A stretch of DNA of 64,000 bases, from assembly GCA_014773175.1 (NCBI GenBank), contig VXCM01000992.1, positions 62,001 through 126,000 on the forward strand, read 5' to 3'. Origin of the DNA: Lucifuga dentata (Eukaryota > Chordata > Actinopteri > Ophidiiformes > Bythitidae). Made by a program: the position numbers and the translations under genes. The number at the start of each line of letters is the position of its first letter. The first letter of the stretch is position 1. The notes beneath the pieces were generated by a model. The model searched no databases. It was given only the letters and a program-made list of their open reading frames with translations, and was not told the origin of the DNA. This document shows positions 39,790 to 49,520 of the stretch, piece by piece.

Positions 39790-39965
39790 TACTTCTTTTC
39801 CTCCTCCGCTCCTTCATCTCACCCCTCCTCCTCCTCCTCTCCTCTATGCTTTTCAGTGCAATTCTGCTCTCTCTGTCTCTCTTCTTCTCTCTCTCCTCCT
39901 CCCACCATCTCCCAGCAGCCGGAGGGTCTCTCCTCGCTCTGATTGGTTTTATTGGCAGTGGTTCA
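39790..39965 (-). promoter_or_regulatory. CCAAT-box plus purine-rich leader, possible minus-strand first exon
   Basis: On the minus strand two CCAAT motifs (GCCAATAAAACCAATCAG, about 39939-39956) precede a GA-rich tract. The tract leads to ATGAAGGAGCGGAGGAGG and then AAAAGAA with a consensus donor GTAAGT at about 39786-39792. The order resembles an NF-Y promoter, a purine-rich 5' UTR and a first exon. The predicted peptide (MKERRRKR) is low complexity and no second exon was recognised. It may equally be a simple GA-rich repeat. Confidence 0.25.
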
Positions 39966-40725
39966 GTTGTGGAGAATGCCGGCGTGGCTCTCAGTGTCGT
40001 ACTTGATAAAGATAGATCGAGACATAACATTAGGCAAAGCATTTCTCTTTTCCATCTCATTAAAAAGACAACATTTGATGAGAGTAGGAGAATCCTCCGG
40101 TGTCAGAGAGATTCATGTTAGGTCTTCATCTCCTAATTTGTTTTACACAAAGTCTTGTAGTCAGGCAGATCAGTTCAGAAGTCAGTGAAAGGAAAATGAA
40201 AAAAAAAATGTGGATGAAAGAAATTATTTTGTAAATGTGATACCTAAAACATGAGCGTGTCCTGAGCTGACTTTAACCAAACAAGAACCAAACAAACTTG
40301 CCTAGCTACATGCCGGTTATTACAGCAGCATATTCCTGCCACCATAACAAAAAAAAAAAAAAAAAANAAAAAAAAAAAAAAAAAAAAAAAAAATAACTGC
40401 CCAGGTTCTTGGTTTAGCGAGATAATTTTTATGTTGTTATATCACACAGTTTTGTGTAATAATAATAAAAAAAATGTCATTATAACATGAAAGTATCTCA
40501 TTAAAAATTGAAAAGAAAAAAGTTTTTCACAAGATCATTTTCACTTTTCACAAAACAGGACCAATATTTGTATATCAATATTTGCATAAAGGACTTTTGG
40601 GGAAAAGATTAATGTCGTAATGCACAATTATTTATATATGTTACTGGATGCAGTTTTGACCGAGCATAAATGTGCCTACTAATGGATGTCAAAGGTACAG
40701 CTGCATTTAAATTTTTCTTCTTCTT

Positions 40726-40759
<34 letters not shown>

Positions 40760-43700
40760 CCTGTGTGTGTTTCCAATCACGTGATCATGCAACAACTTTT
40801 ATACCCTTGAGTCATGTTCCACTATGGTGACAAATATCACAACCTCAGGAAGAAAACCGCCCATCACCTCCTCATCGTAATCACACACAGCAAAGACCCA
40901 AAGCTATACAATGTGCATGAAAATGTGCATCATACAGCATCTGCTTGGAATTTAATGAATATGAGTAAAATTGACTGAAGGTCACTCCATCGTGTTCTCA
41001 GTGAAACATAAACAGAGATCATGGCTGTAATGAACTTTGCACCAGTATAACGTTTTCCCATTCCTTTGCAGGTAAAATACTGTAGAAAAAAAGAACTTAG
41101 GTTTCCAATAATGTGAGGTCAGTGAACACAGCAGGTTCATTCTGAGCAACCCAGCTGATCTGCAATTGCATGGAAAGATCTAATATTGAGGTCTTTATAT
41201 TATCTTTGAGCTCTAACATGAACTTTAAATAAGCACTCTAGCTTTCTCTCAGCTTTAAGCAAATTTGTACCTTAAAGATAGATGTTAGAATTTGACTGTA
41301 CAGACATTATTTGAGGGATATGAAAATCCAGTCTCTCATATCTCCTTTTACATAATGTTTTGACATTATATTGTGTATTTTCAGGCCCTGCATTACATTT
41401 CTGTGCCATGATCTGGATTTGCTGCATTACAGGACAAATGCATGCAACGCTTTGGTACAGATCATTGGGAGTTTGGCAGAGCAGAAATTCGATGTGCAGA
41501 TGCAAACAGATGTAACGTATTACAGTACGTATTATAGCTTCCAGCTGCCCTGAACTGACCCATGAGGAGTGTTATTTGTTATCAAAGACAGCATCCATGA
41601 GCCTTTAACAGCCTCCGGCTAAGCTGCTTTCCAGTCATGTACAAAAAGGGACATCAGGCTGTCAGCGCAAGTCCCCACGGGCACGGAGAGTAAAACATCA
41701 GGAGCTTTACCAACACAGGACCTCTTTCACCAGTGTGCAGGACCAGAAAGTGGGTTAGCAATGAACTGTGGGTCTATAGAGTCTTGATGGATCAGTATAG
41801 CTTAATACTGCCATCTTATGGTTTGTTAGTGTCATGGACAAACCTGCATTTCTGGATATCAACTCCAAGACTTTAGCTTGATTTATACAGTTACAGGCTA
41901 AAAATTTTAATTTGATAGTTGAATGTCAAATAATTGGTCCAAATGATAAATTAACACCTGATAATTTCTGGAGTCACTTTCTGTGATGTTACTGCTCAGG
42001 GAGTTTTCACATGGAAGCCTAAAACATCAGCCGCACTACAGGATGAGTGATAATAAATGACTAAAATTACACAAAGTATAACCCCTGACCATACAGATCC
42101 AAAGTTATAAAAATCTAATTGGTGACATCAGCTATGTTAACGATGCTTCATTTTAAATGTTATTTTAGATCATATGTGGAGATAATTTAATTTTTTACTA
42201 AAGTGCCACTCTCCTTAATTTTGATGATGCTGTAGTCACATGATCAAATAATGCAAAAAAAATGTGACACATTAAGACCTAATACTTCCTATAAACTTAT
42301 ACAATCACACATTCATCTTCAGAGGGCACGAAGTAAGTGTTATGTTTAAGCTAAAAAATCATAAAAAACCAATAATAATCTATAAAGCCAATACAAGAAG
42401 TCTAGTAAACCTTTAAGCAGTGGTTAATTTCTCAAAAAATGTTCCCAGAATATCAAGTAACATTAGATAAAGTACACATCTTTACCAAGCCCTAACCTAA
42501 CCCCAAGTCATCTTCCTCTCCCTCAATCATCACACCACATTTTCAAAGTCACCCTGAAGCTCTAACTGAGAGCAAAATTGCTCTTGAAATGTATTTGCTC
42601 CATAAATTGGCAACACAGTCTTCACCAATTACGAAAAAAAAAAAAAGCCATGAAGGAACTCGTGAAACTGGGACAAACCTGGACCTGTAAAATGACTATT
42701 TCATGATGACGTGTGTTGCCAGATGGTTGTACAGCACATGCAGAAAACAGACAAATGTCAGTGTGTGAAAATGACAGAAGGGTGGCAGTGCACAGTGAGA
42801 GTCATTGCTGTGATAAAAAGCCAGAAACAGGGAGAATGGACTGAGAGCAGACTGGAAAACAGAAATGAGGACAGGCCCGCTGTTGGAATGGCATATGAGG
42901 AATCAGGGAGGTGGTACTGGATCATGACAACAAAGGCTGTTGTGATTGGCCCAATTTCACACGTAATTCCAGGTTAACCAAACCCAGACTGGAAGAACCC
43001 TGAGTTTTTGTGGTTATCTATGCCAGTTTCACCAGGAAATTCACCAGGATGCCTCAGAATCATCTGGGGATTTGTACATTATCATAACACACACAAAAAA
43101 AGCTCAGTGTATTTTAAAGGTCAGGAAGCACCACTTGCATGACCAGTTTGAAGTGCTGCATTCTGGGAGGCATTTAAAATGCCTAAAAAAAAAAAAAAAA
43201 ACNAAAAAAAAAAAAAAAAATCTACAAAAAGTCATTCATTCTGACATATAGCCTAAAAAATCTGAAAGTGTGTACTTCTACATCACATTTTGTGTATTCA
43301 TTATACAATACAGTATATATATTCTCTGTTTTTGATGATGTAGTTAATATCTTAGGTAAGGCCATCAGTGTTTTATGTTTTAATACCTTATTGTTGCAAT
43401 ACTGTATTTTATACTGGTCATGGATGATCAAGCACAATTTTCCACCATGGGGAAAAATGAAGTTGTGCGTTGCATTGTATTGTATTGTATTGCTTTGGTA
43501 TTTTTGGATGGCTTGCAGGAGAAACAGTTGCATGTTTGGGATATGACACAGAATTGGAATGAAGAAATAGCTTTAAATGCCACGAAAATATAGCTGCAGA
43601 AATACTGAAAAGCTACAGCATATTGAAAAACAGATCATAATAATTTTCATAGCTTTGGGGTTAGCAGAGAAACAAATGGAGCTCATGTATTCTTTGATTT

Positions 43701-43799
43701 TCATTGTAAATATAATACTTTTTTAATCAGAAAATTTGCATTTATGAATGTGATTTTTTTTTTTTTTTTATNTTTTTTTTTTTTTTTTAATTACCATTT
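39966..43799. other. Non-coding with homopolymer joins
   Basis: Poly(A)/N at 40.37 kb, poly(T) at about 40729-40757, poly(A)/N at 43.2 kb and poly(T)/N at 43.77 kb. No gene recognised. Confidence 0.6.
40349..40393. repeat. Poly(A) with contig join
   Basis: A-run with N at 40367. Confidence 0.9.
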
Positions 43800-44540
43800 A
43801 CACATCTCGATCTGCCGGTGCAGAAAAGCACTTCCGCACCCAACTTGTTTCTGACGCGCATGCGCAGCGCTACCACAGCTTCTTTAGAGCATTTTGTTAC
43901 TTTAAAGGCGTTTGAAGGTGCAACGTAACGCGTGTCTGCTTCAATTGTGATGCGTCTGTAGTGAGGTTTACATCTTAAACAGTAAAAATACGCTTTGTGA
44001 GTTTTAAACACGTGGATTGTTCTCTCTAAAGTCACGTGGTCTTCGACATCCGCGTCCACAATTGCGACAAAATTGTTTTTTTTATTGTAAAATACAGACT
44101 CGTCGTAGTTGTGTAATGTATTTCCTTTTAAACCATTATCGATATTAAAAAAATAATACTTTCAGATTGTGGGTACATGCATTTAGCATTTGGAGTATAG
44201 CTTCTCCTGTGTGACGTATTTTCCCAGCATGCTTTGCAACATGTACACATTACACATGTCAAATTTAAGCTCCGTAACGCCGTCACAAAACGTTTAAGTT
44301 ATTATTACTGCTGTATTTTAAGAGTTTTTCCAAATACGTTTTGTCGGAGGCTAAATTGAGAAATTTAAAACCCTTAGTTAGATATACATTTTTTCAGAGC
44401 ACTATTAAAACGGGTGCGCTGGCTTTTTACCGCGGTTGGTCCGATGGCGGTGAGATTTCAATTGATTGCTACAGTGAGTTACAGAACCTCTACGTTTCTT
44501 CTCTCCCCTCCCTCACCGCCGGCCTTGACTAGCCTTTTAT
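43800..44540. promoter_or_regulatory. CpG-rich promoter-like cluster downstream of pomp
   Basis: CpG dinucleotides are clearly denser here than in the surrounding AT-rich DNA. Visible motifs: an NRF1-like GCGCATGCGC core near 43856-43865, GTCACGTGG (E-box/USF-like) near 44031-44039, TGACGTAT (CRE-like) near 44212, and TTCCCAGCATGCTTTGC (44221-44237), which matches the ZNF143/Staf consensus core. On the plus strand a pyrimidine-rich CTTTTTACCG is followed by CCGATGGCG and then GTGAGA (near 44455), which could be a very short first coding exon (Met-Ala) with a donor. No matching downstream exon was found, so the gene it would serve is unknown. It lies about 650 bp beyond the pomp polyadenylation signal. 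Confidence 0.45.
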
Positions 44541-45195
44541 TTTCATCATAGACAAGTAAAATCATTATTGTTACTGTCAAAGACAAAAATGTTCAAAAAA
44601 ATACTAGTAGAATAACGTATCCAACACAGCTCTACTGTCACCACTTCATCCTGCAATGTTTCTATCTGAAACTGTGCAATAAATTACCTTGAATCTCTGC
44701 TACACGTAGTTAAAAGTGAATCCAATTATGTGTAACATAATTGGATCATTACACACCCCTACAATACAATTTTACTACTTTTTTATCCCATAAAAATGAG
44801 CTACGTATGCTGAAATGTATAAATGTAAATGTCTGGCAAATTCTTGCTCAATAAAAGCGTAATAAAAGTTGAGGCCTAGTAATGATTTAAGTGTTCACAA
44901 CCACTGCATACCTAAATATACATTTTTTATTTATGGTGTGTACTATTTTGGTCTACTTAGAGGACACATTCAGTTTCTGACCAGTGTTATTTATTAGTGT
45001 GTATTAACCCTTTCAGATCAAACTACTTTTGACCATCCTTCATGTTTATCTCTTTTCACATTATGCCGTATCCCGTTACCTTATGCTTTTCTATTATCTT
45101 TTATTGTGCTATTTAAATTCTTGACAACAATATGAGACATGTTTGCCTGTGAACCTAATACATCAAAATGAACTCAGACCATAAAGACTGTTGTG
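44541..45195. other. Short non-coding interval 3' of pomp
   Basis: Contains a plus-strand AATAAA near 44679 that could end a short transcript from the CpG-rich cluster. Otherwise nothing is visible. Confidence 0.4.
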
Positions 45196-45201
45196 TTTAT
45201 T
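45196..45201 (-). terminator. Probable pomp polyadenylation signal AATAAA
   Basis: This is the first canonical AATAAA on the minus strand after the pomp stop codon, giving a 3' UTR of about 280-300 nt. No transcript data confirm it. Confidence 0.6.
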
Positions 45202-45474
45202 AGAAATACCAAGATGAATTAAATCATACAAAAGCAGCAATGAAAGCTACCTGGCAACAGCAATTGTTAAGGTCTGAATAACTAAGGTGAAAACTCAGTA
45301 AATCACATCTGTCATTTGCAAGGTTTTTTTCTTCAAATTGAGCAATCAATTACTAGTCCCTCCCAAAAAGAATCCGTCTACGTGAAAAACTCTTTACTCT
45401 TTCAAAAAACAAATGAAGGCTGACAATCATCTAAATCTACATGTATGACTGTATTTTGTGTGTATCATCCTCTA

Positions 45475-45542
45475 TCACAATAATCCCAGTTTGTACTCCA
45501 CCATTGTGTGCGGCTCACCCATCATTTCACTTTGCGCTGGAT
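45475..45542 (-). CDS. pomp: pomp exon 6 (C-terminus and stop)
   Basis: Completes Asp, then PAQSEMMGEPHTMVEYKLGLL and TGA. The acceptor is GACTTGCAG. The C-terminal VEYKLGLL is essentially identical to that of vertebrate POMP, which fixes the end of the protein. Intron 5 is only 97 bp. Confidence 0.96.
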
Positions 45543-48269
45543 CTGCAAGTCAACAGAACAAGAAGAAATGGTGGTTAAACATCAAATCCAGAAAGTTGAG
45601 TGAATGTTTGCATAAGAGTGCACAGGATGAACTCTTCACCGTTGAGGATGTCCTCAAAGCCGATGGACTCGTCGCTGCCTCGGAGCGTATCGAGAGCCAG
45701 ATTTGAACTCTGTAAGAATGGCAAACGCTGGATCTGGAAAGAAGGGGAAGGACTGGTTAAAAGTAAAGATGAAAACATCCAAAGGGGAGCCGAATAAATA
45801 GCAGGAATCCGGTTGGCGTGAATCATACAGAGCTATGCATGTGGTTTAAAGGACTATACCGCCCATTTTGCATGTTTAAGCCTAATATATTCAATTTTCA
45901 TACACATAAGGTTACTGACAATCATTTCTCAAAGCATACTACTGGAACGGTGAGTTAAAAAAAATTTTTTCCTACCTTCCAGACCACCACTGGTTTCAGT
46001 TTATTCTGGCACGCTATTTTTAAATCAACTTGTTGATACTTGACACATTCTTGGGATAGGTAATCCATTACCATGAACAAACACGCATAATCAGGTTTTT
46101 TCAAAGTTTTGTAATTTTAGCGTTTAAGTGCAAAAGCGCGGAATGAATGTATGTCTCCACCGAGGAATACAGTTCCAAAAGAAGACCTGCGTTTATCGGA
46201 AAATTGAAATGACCATGACTTCATAAGGCTGTGTAGCAGACGAAACATTGATTTTTAAGGTGGGTGTATCACTTGAATATTAGATTTTGAAAGATTAAGA
46301 GATTTTGCAAAATATCAGGAAAGCTAAAATATGATTTTATCCTTTGGGAAATGGCTGTCAGTAATGTAACGTATGAAAATTTAATATACTAGGCTCAAAC
46401 ACGCAAAATGGGTGGTATGGTCTTTTAAGTGGACATGCTGCAAGATAAATGTGTGTGTTACCTGTCTAGCTGCCCTGTACTCCATCTGCAATTTAAGCGG
46501 AGCATGGAGACCCTGGATATTTCTGAGTGTAGAAAAATTCATCTTGTCCTGGTTGAGCTGGAACTTCACACCACAGAAACACACACAACAAACGTTTACC
46601 CACTGACAAAAAAAATCACCTGTGATGTTGAACTTGACATGAGTGGGGGCTGGGCTACTGATCATTTTATAAATGTTACTTATCTATCAGATAATGATAC
46701 TTTAGACAGTTGCATGAATCTAGAGGTCCAGCATTCATGAAATTACGACAGATCGATTAGCCATAGCCTGAACAGCTATAGAATTCAATACAGTATATAT
46801 GTTGAGTCATGCTTTGCAGATTTCAGTACTGGCATTATTGAGTGCCTTTCACACTGCAGGAACTTTTCCAGAAACTTTACTTCATTTCATACCAAGAAAG
46901 AATGGAGACTAGAAACTAGACACTGGAACAAACATCAGTGATTGGTCAGTTTTATGACATACATTTTCTCATCATGTAAGTGATATTGATATGCCTAATT
47001 TATACCTAGTGCTATTTTTTTTGTGGAGAGAAATGTGAAAGTTAAGCCCAAGCCCAATAACCCAAGGTTATTCTTGGGTTTTACCATTTTGCCTTCATAA
47101 ATAAGTATACTCACATTCTTTTCTGACAGCTCCAGTGGGTGGCTGGGAAGGAGCTCATTTTTCACACTGGTAAAACTGTTTGGAAAGTTCAATAAGATAA
47201 AAAAGAAAGCAGAGTGAAAACAACATCATGCACAGTTAATGTGACTCCAAAAAATGGGACTATCATAAGTCCCGACCAAAAGCCTAACTAGATAGGCAGC
47301 TACTGTTAGCAGATTCAGATTCTAGAAACCAGCACAGCAGTTCTCATTCCTGGTCTTTACATTCATTGCTGCATATTTTCCACCGATCTCTGCTCTACCC
47401 ACACCTGATTGGCTAAGTCAGATGTATTTACTTGATCAGTGGTGCCTGACAGACCTTGACTGGGTAAACATCCCCAATTAAGCTAATTAGGTGTGGGTGG
47501 AGCAGGGGGAAGTAGAAAATATGCAGTGCTTTGGGTTCACAAGGACCAGGATTGGGAACCACCATATTGGCCATACTAGTTAGTATCAGACAAACAAGTA
47601 GCACTAAACTGACAGAATACATTTTTTAAAGTTTCACTCTGTCCAGATGTATGCCGATACAAATAGTGGCTCCCCAAATTGAACAAACTCCCTGTTATAT
47701 TATAAATAAGCCATCAATTTGGTACCAAGCAATGCGAGTAAAACCAGCAGATTTTTGAACGGAGTTTGGTTTAAACATCTGTCCATAAGTCAGAGAAAAG
47801 TACACATTCTGGATATATGTGTGCGATGTTGTTAATTGAGTAGCAAAGAGTGTTAGCAGCTTAAATGTGTGGAGATGTCTCACCCGCTTCGGAGAGAGTC
47901 CTGGACTCCATAAGACCCCTGTGGACAGAAACCTGCCACCGGTACGCTGTCTTTCAGCTGAGAGCGGAGTCCTCTAGTATTCTGAAGCATATGAATTAAC
48001 ACAAAGGTTCATTGAAGCTTGTTAATATTAAGCATATCCACCCAGTTACTAATAGTGAAACTAGCTTAGCCGCTAATGCTACAGTACAGCTGCGTTTGCC
48101 CGAGTGACTAATCAAATTCATAACTAGCCAAAGAACAGGTCATTTCAGCATGCGTAAATGGAAACGGACGAAACATACGTGTAAATAAAGAAACTTACAC
48201 ACCACCGTTATGAGTTTAATTGTGATACTACAATTATAATTTATGAATAAATGTTAACTAACGTACCAT
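45475..48269 (-). CDS. pomp: Proteasome maturation protein (POMP/UMP1), six coding exons, 141 aa
   Basis: POMP is the chaperone that binds early 20S proteasome intermediates, helps recruit and place beta subunits (notably beta5), and is degraded as the first substrate of the finished particle; it acts in the cytosol, nucleus and at the ER surface. Seen here: join of 48267-48269, 47884-47981, 47115-47175, 46462-46563, 45640-45733 and 45475-45542, read on the minus strand. All five introns are GT-AG and phases agree; the total is 426 nt, or 141 codons plus TGA, equal to the mammalian length. Diagnostic segments are LKDSVPV, KNELLPSHPLELSEKN, KMNFSTLRNIQG, LPFLQSSNL, GFEDILND and VEYKLGLL at the C-terminus. 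The start is set by the ATG in a good context (A at -3) directly before a GTACGT donor. Intron 4 carries a MITE. A polyadenylation signal lies about 275 bp past the stop. Identification rests on recognised family sequence and is very secure. Confidence 0.97.
45640..45733 (-). CDS. pomp: pomp exon 5
   Basis: Encodes IQRLPFLQSSNLAL through GFEDILN plus the first base of an aspartate codon. The acceptor is TTTCCAG and the donor GTGAAG. Length 94 nt. Confidence 0.96.
45846..46428 (+). mobile_element. MITE-1 copy E, intact, inside pomp intron 4
   Basis: A 583-bp element (including TTAA at both ends) with terminal inverted repeats of roughly 85-90 bp. The left end starts TTAAAGGACTATACCGCCCA and the right end is its imperfect reverse complement. 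The flanks share only TTAA, consistent with a piggyBac-type target duplication, though the TTAA could also belong to the repeat. It has no coding capacity. It makes up most of the 728-bp intron 4; without it the intron would be about 145 bp. Confidence 0.85.
46462..46563 (-). CDS. pomp: pomp exon 4
   Basis: Encodes 34 residues from FQLNQDKMNF through MEYRAARQ. The acceptor is GTGAAG and the donor GTAACA. A MITE ends only about 33 bp downstream of this donor, inside intron 4. Confidence 0.96.
47115..47175 (-). CDS. pomp: pomp exon 3
   Basis: Encodes FTSVKNELLPSHPLELSEKN, the best conserved block of the family. It is preceded by a long pyrimidine tract and AACAG and followed by the donor GTGAGTATA. 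Length 61 nt, completing the split glycine and ending in phase 0. Confidence 0.96.
47884..47981 (-). CDS. pomp: pomp exon 2
   Basis: Encodes NTRGLRSQLKDSVPV and on to a glycine codon split with exon 3. The acceptor is ATGCTTCAG and the donor GTGAGA. A second AG nine codons' worth inside (CTCTCAG before CTGAAAGAC) could act as a cryptic acceptor, but the upstream one restores the family N-terminus (RGL..S.LKDS). Length 98 nt, 32 codons plus 2 bases. Confidence 0.93.
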
Positions 48270-48400
48270 TGTGCCTCCGTTTAGTTACACTTTCCTTTCC
48301 TTTCTTGAATATCCGGTTGGGTCGCGTTGTCATGACGAAACATCCGGTATTTGCTAGCGGTGTTTAATTTTAACAACGGTGATTTAAGACTGCATTTTAC
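48262..48400 (-). promoter_or_regulatory. Probable pomp core promoter with two ETS-type motifs
   Basis: Directly upstream of the pomp ATG, the minus strand carries CCGGAT at 48311-48316 and again at 48342-48347 (the second as ACCGGATGT), about 31 bp apart with CpGs between. Paired ETS/GABP sites without a TATA box are typical of housekeeping promoters. The transcription start itself cannot be read from the sequence. Confidence 0.5.
48267..48269 (-). CDS. pomp: pomp exon 1 coding part (start codon only)
   Basis: The ATG is followed at once by the donor GTACGT, so the first exon codes for methionine alone. Upstream 5' UTR reads AACTAAACGGAGGCACA before the ATG. The next codon is AAT (Asn), which opens exon 2. 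Intron 1 is about 285 bp (47982-48266). Confidence 0.9.
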
Positions 48401-48410
48401 TAAAAAAAAA

Positions 48411-48437
48411 GTATATATATATATATATATATATATC
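48411..48437. repeat. (AT)n microsatellite between pomp and tRNA-Cys
   Basis: TA array preceded by a short A-run, within the divergent intergenic space. Confidence 0.9.
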
Positions 48438-48560
48438 TAAGACGACTTTCTAGTCCTCGTTCATTTTCATCAGTCATTGTAGCATATTTAACATTTATAA
48501 TATAATGTATTTATGAAAATAGAACATTATTTTAACACCATGTTTTAGTATTTGCTTAGT

Positions 48561-48694
48561 GGGGGTATAGCTCAGTGGTAGAGCATTTGACTGCAGATCA
48601 AGAGGTCCCCGGTTCAAATCCGGGTGCNATAGCTCAGTGGTAGAGCATTTGACTGCAGATCAAGAGGTCCCCGGTTCAAATCCGGGTGCCCCCT
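48561..48694 (+). tRNA. tRNA-Cys (GCA), split by an assembly artefact
   Basis: A 72-nt intronless tRNA-Cys is recoverable. The 5' acceptor strand GGGGGTA (48561-48567) pairs with TGCCCCC (48687-48693), and the discriminator base is T, as expected for Cys. The anticodon loop CTGCAGA holds GCA (48593-48595 in the left copy). A-box and B-box (GGTTCAAATCC) are intact. The span is 134 bp because 48567-48627 is repeated exactly at 48629-48689 around a single N at 48628: the left copy lacks the 3' acceptor strand and the right copy lacks the first six bases. The real locus is almost surely one gene. Pol III T-runs follow at 48698-48701 and 48704-48707. Confidence 0.93.
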
Positions 48695-48697
48695 CTG

Positions 48698-48707
48698 TTT
48701 TCGTTTT
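48698..48707 (+). terminator. Pol III terminator of tRNA-Cys
   Basis: Two TTTT runs separated by CG begin four bases after the tRNA 3' end, the usual arrangement for RNA polymerase III termination. Confidence 0.7.
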
Positions 48708-49037
48708 CACAGTGGCATATCTGTACTATGCGATGACAGTGATGCAGTTGTTTCATTTTTATGTTTTACTTAACTTATTACTCACAGTAGGCCATACATA
48801 GCCAACAAGCTGGAAAATTGCAGTGACACAACGATAAAGATTATTTGTGACATATAAGTCGATGCACATGCAGCCAGAAGGAAGAAAACATATTGATATA
48901 GCATCATGAACAATTTCAATATTCAAAAGTAAATTGTGCTGGAAAAAGCAATAATTTCAAGACAAAATTCTATTTTCCTAAGTTCCCCACACATTCTTTA
49001 TAATACGTTGATCCACATGTTATTATTATTATGTTTT

Positions 49038-49520
49038 TTTTTAGTTTATTTAAACAGGGACCATGCATAAAAAACATTAGTCTCAAATTGAGAGGAGATG
49101 CTTTGTACCAGATTTATCTAACAGCTGATTTCCATCTGCAATCCGTGGGCAGGTAAACATAAAACAGACTATGATAATACAGACACATAACATCAAATAT
49201 CAGTACACTAATACACACATGATCACTTTACACAGCCCCAAGTTTCAAAGCAGAATAAAATGTCATTCATAATCAAAAGTCAAATTAATTTTGACATCCC
49301 TGGTTGCTAATAATCTTATTTTGCATAATTTTTTTTTGCACCATGTGAAAAAGAATAAAAATCTGTGCAAGTTTTCAGCCCAGCTGGAAATTTATTCCAG
49401 TGTTGAATGGCCTTAAATGAGAAAGCAGATTGTACAAAAGTGGTAAAAATCTGATGGCTCTTAGTTTATATTACAGTAAACAATGAATTCCAGTGAGCCT
49501 GTAAATTGTTGGACAAGTGA
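49038..49520 (-). mobile_element. Degraded non-LTR retrotransposon 3' end
   Basis: On the minus strand a frame reads FVQSAFSFKAIQHWN followed by KFPAGLK and DFYSFSHGAKKNY. This is the kind of C-terminal WN-LP tail that ends many fish LINE reverse-transcriptase ORFs. It continues into a 3' UTR-like tail ending in A/T-rich sequence at about 49040. An in-frame stop lies upstream, so the copy is dead. The exact clade is not assigned. Confidence 0.6.

Noticed and set aside
39713..40060. 115-codon Arg/Glu-rich minus frame
   Set aside because: The Arg/Glu richness comes from a GA-rich tract, and a donor consensus and CCAAT motifs lie inside the frame, so it is not one exon.
43787..44059. 90-codon minus frame starting MDADVEDH in the CpG-rich cluster
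   Set aside because: It runs into the poly(T)/N join at its end and shows no family match; the CpG enrichment better fits regulatory DNA.
48629..48694. A second tRNA-Cys
   Set aside because: It lacks the first six acceptor bases and repeats the first copy exactly around a single N; treated as an unmerged contig overlap.
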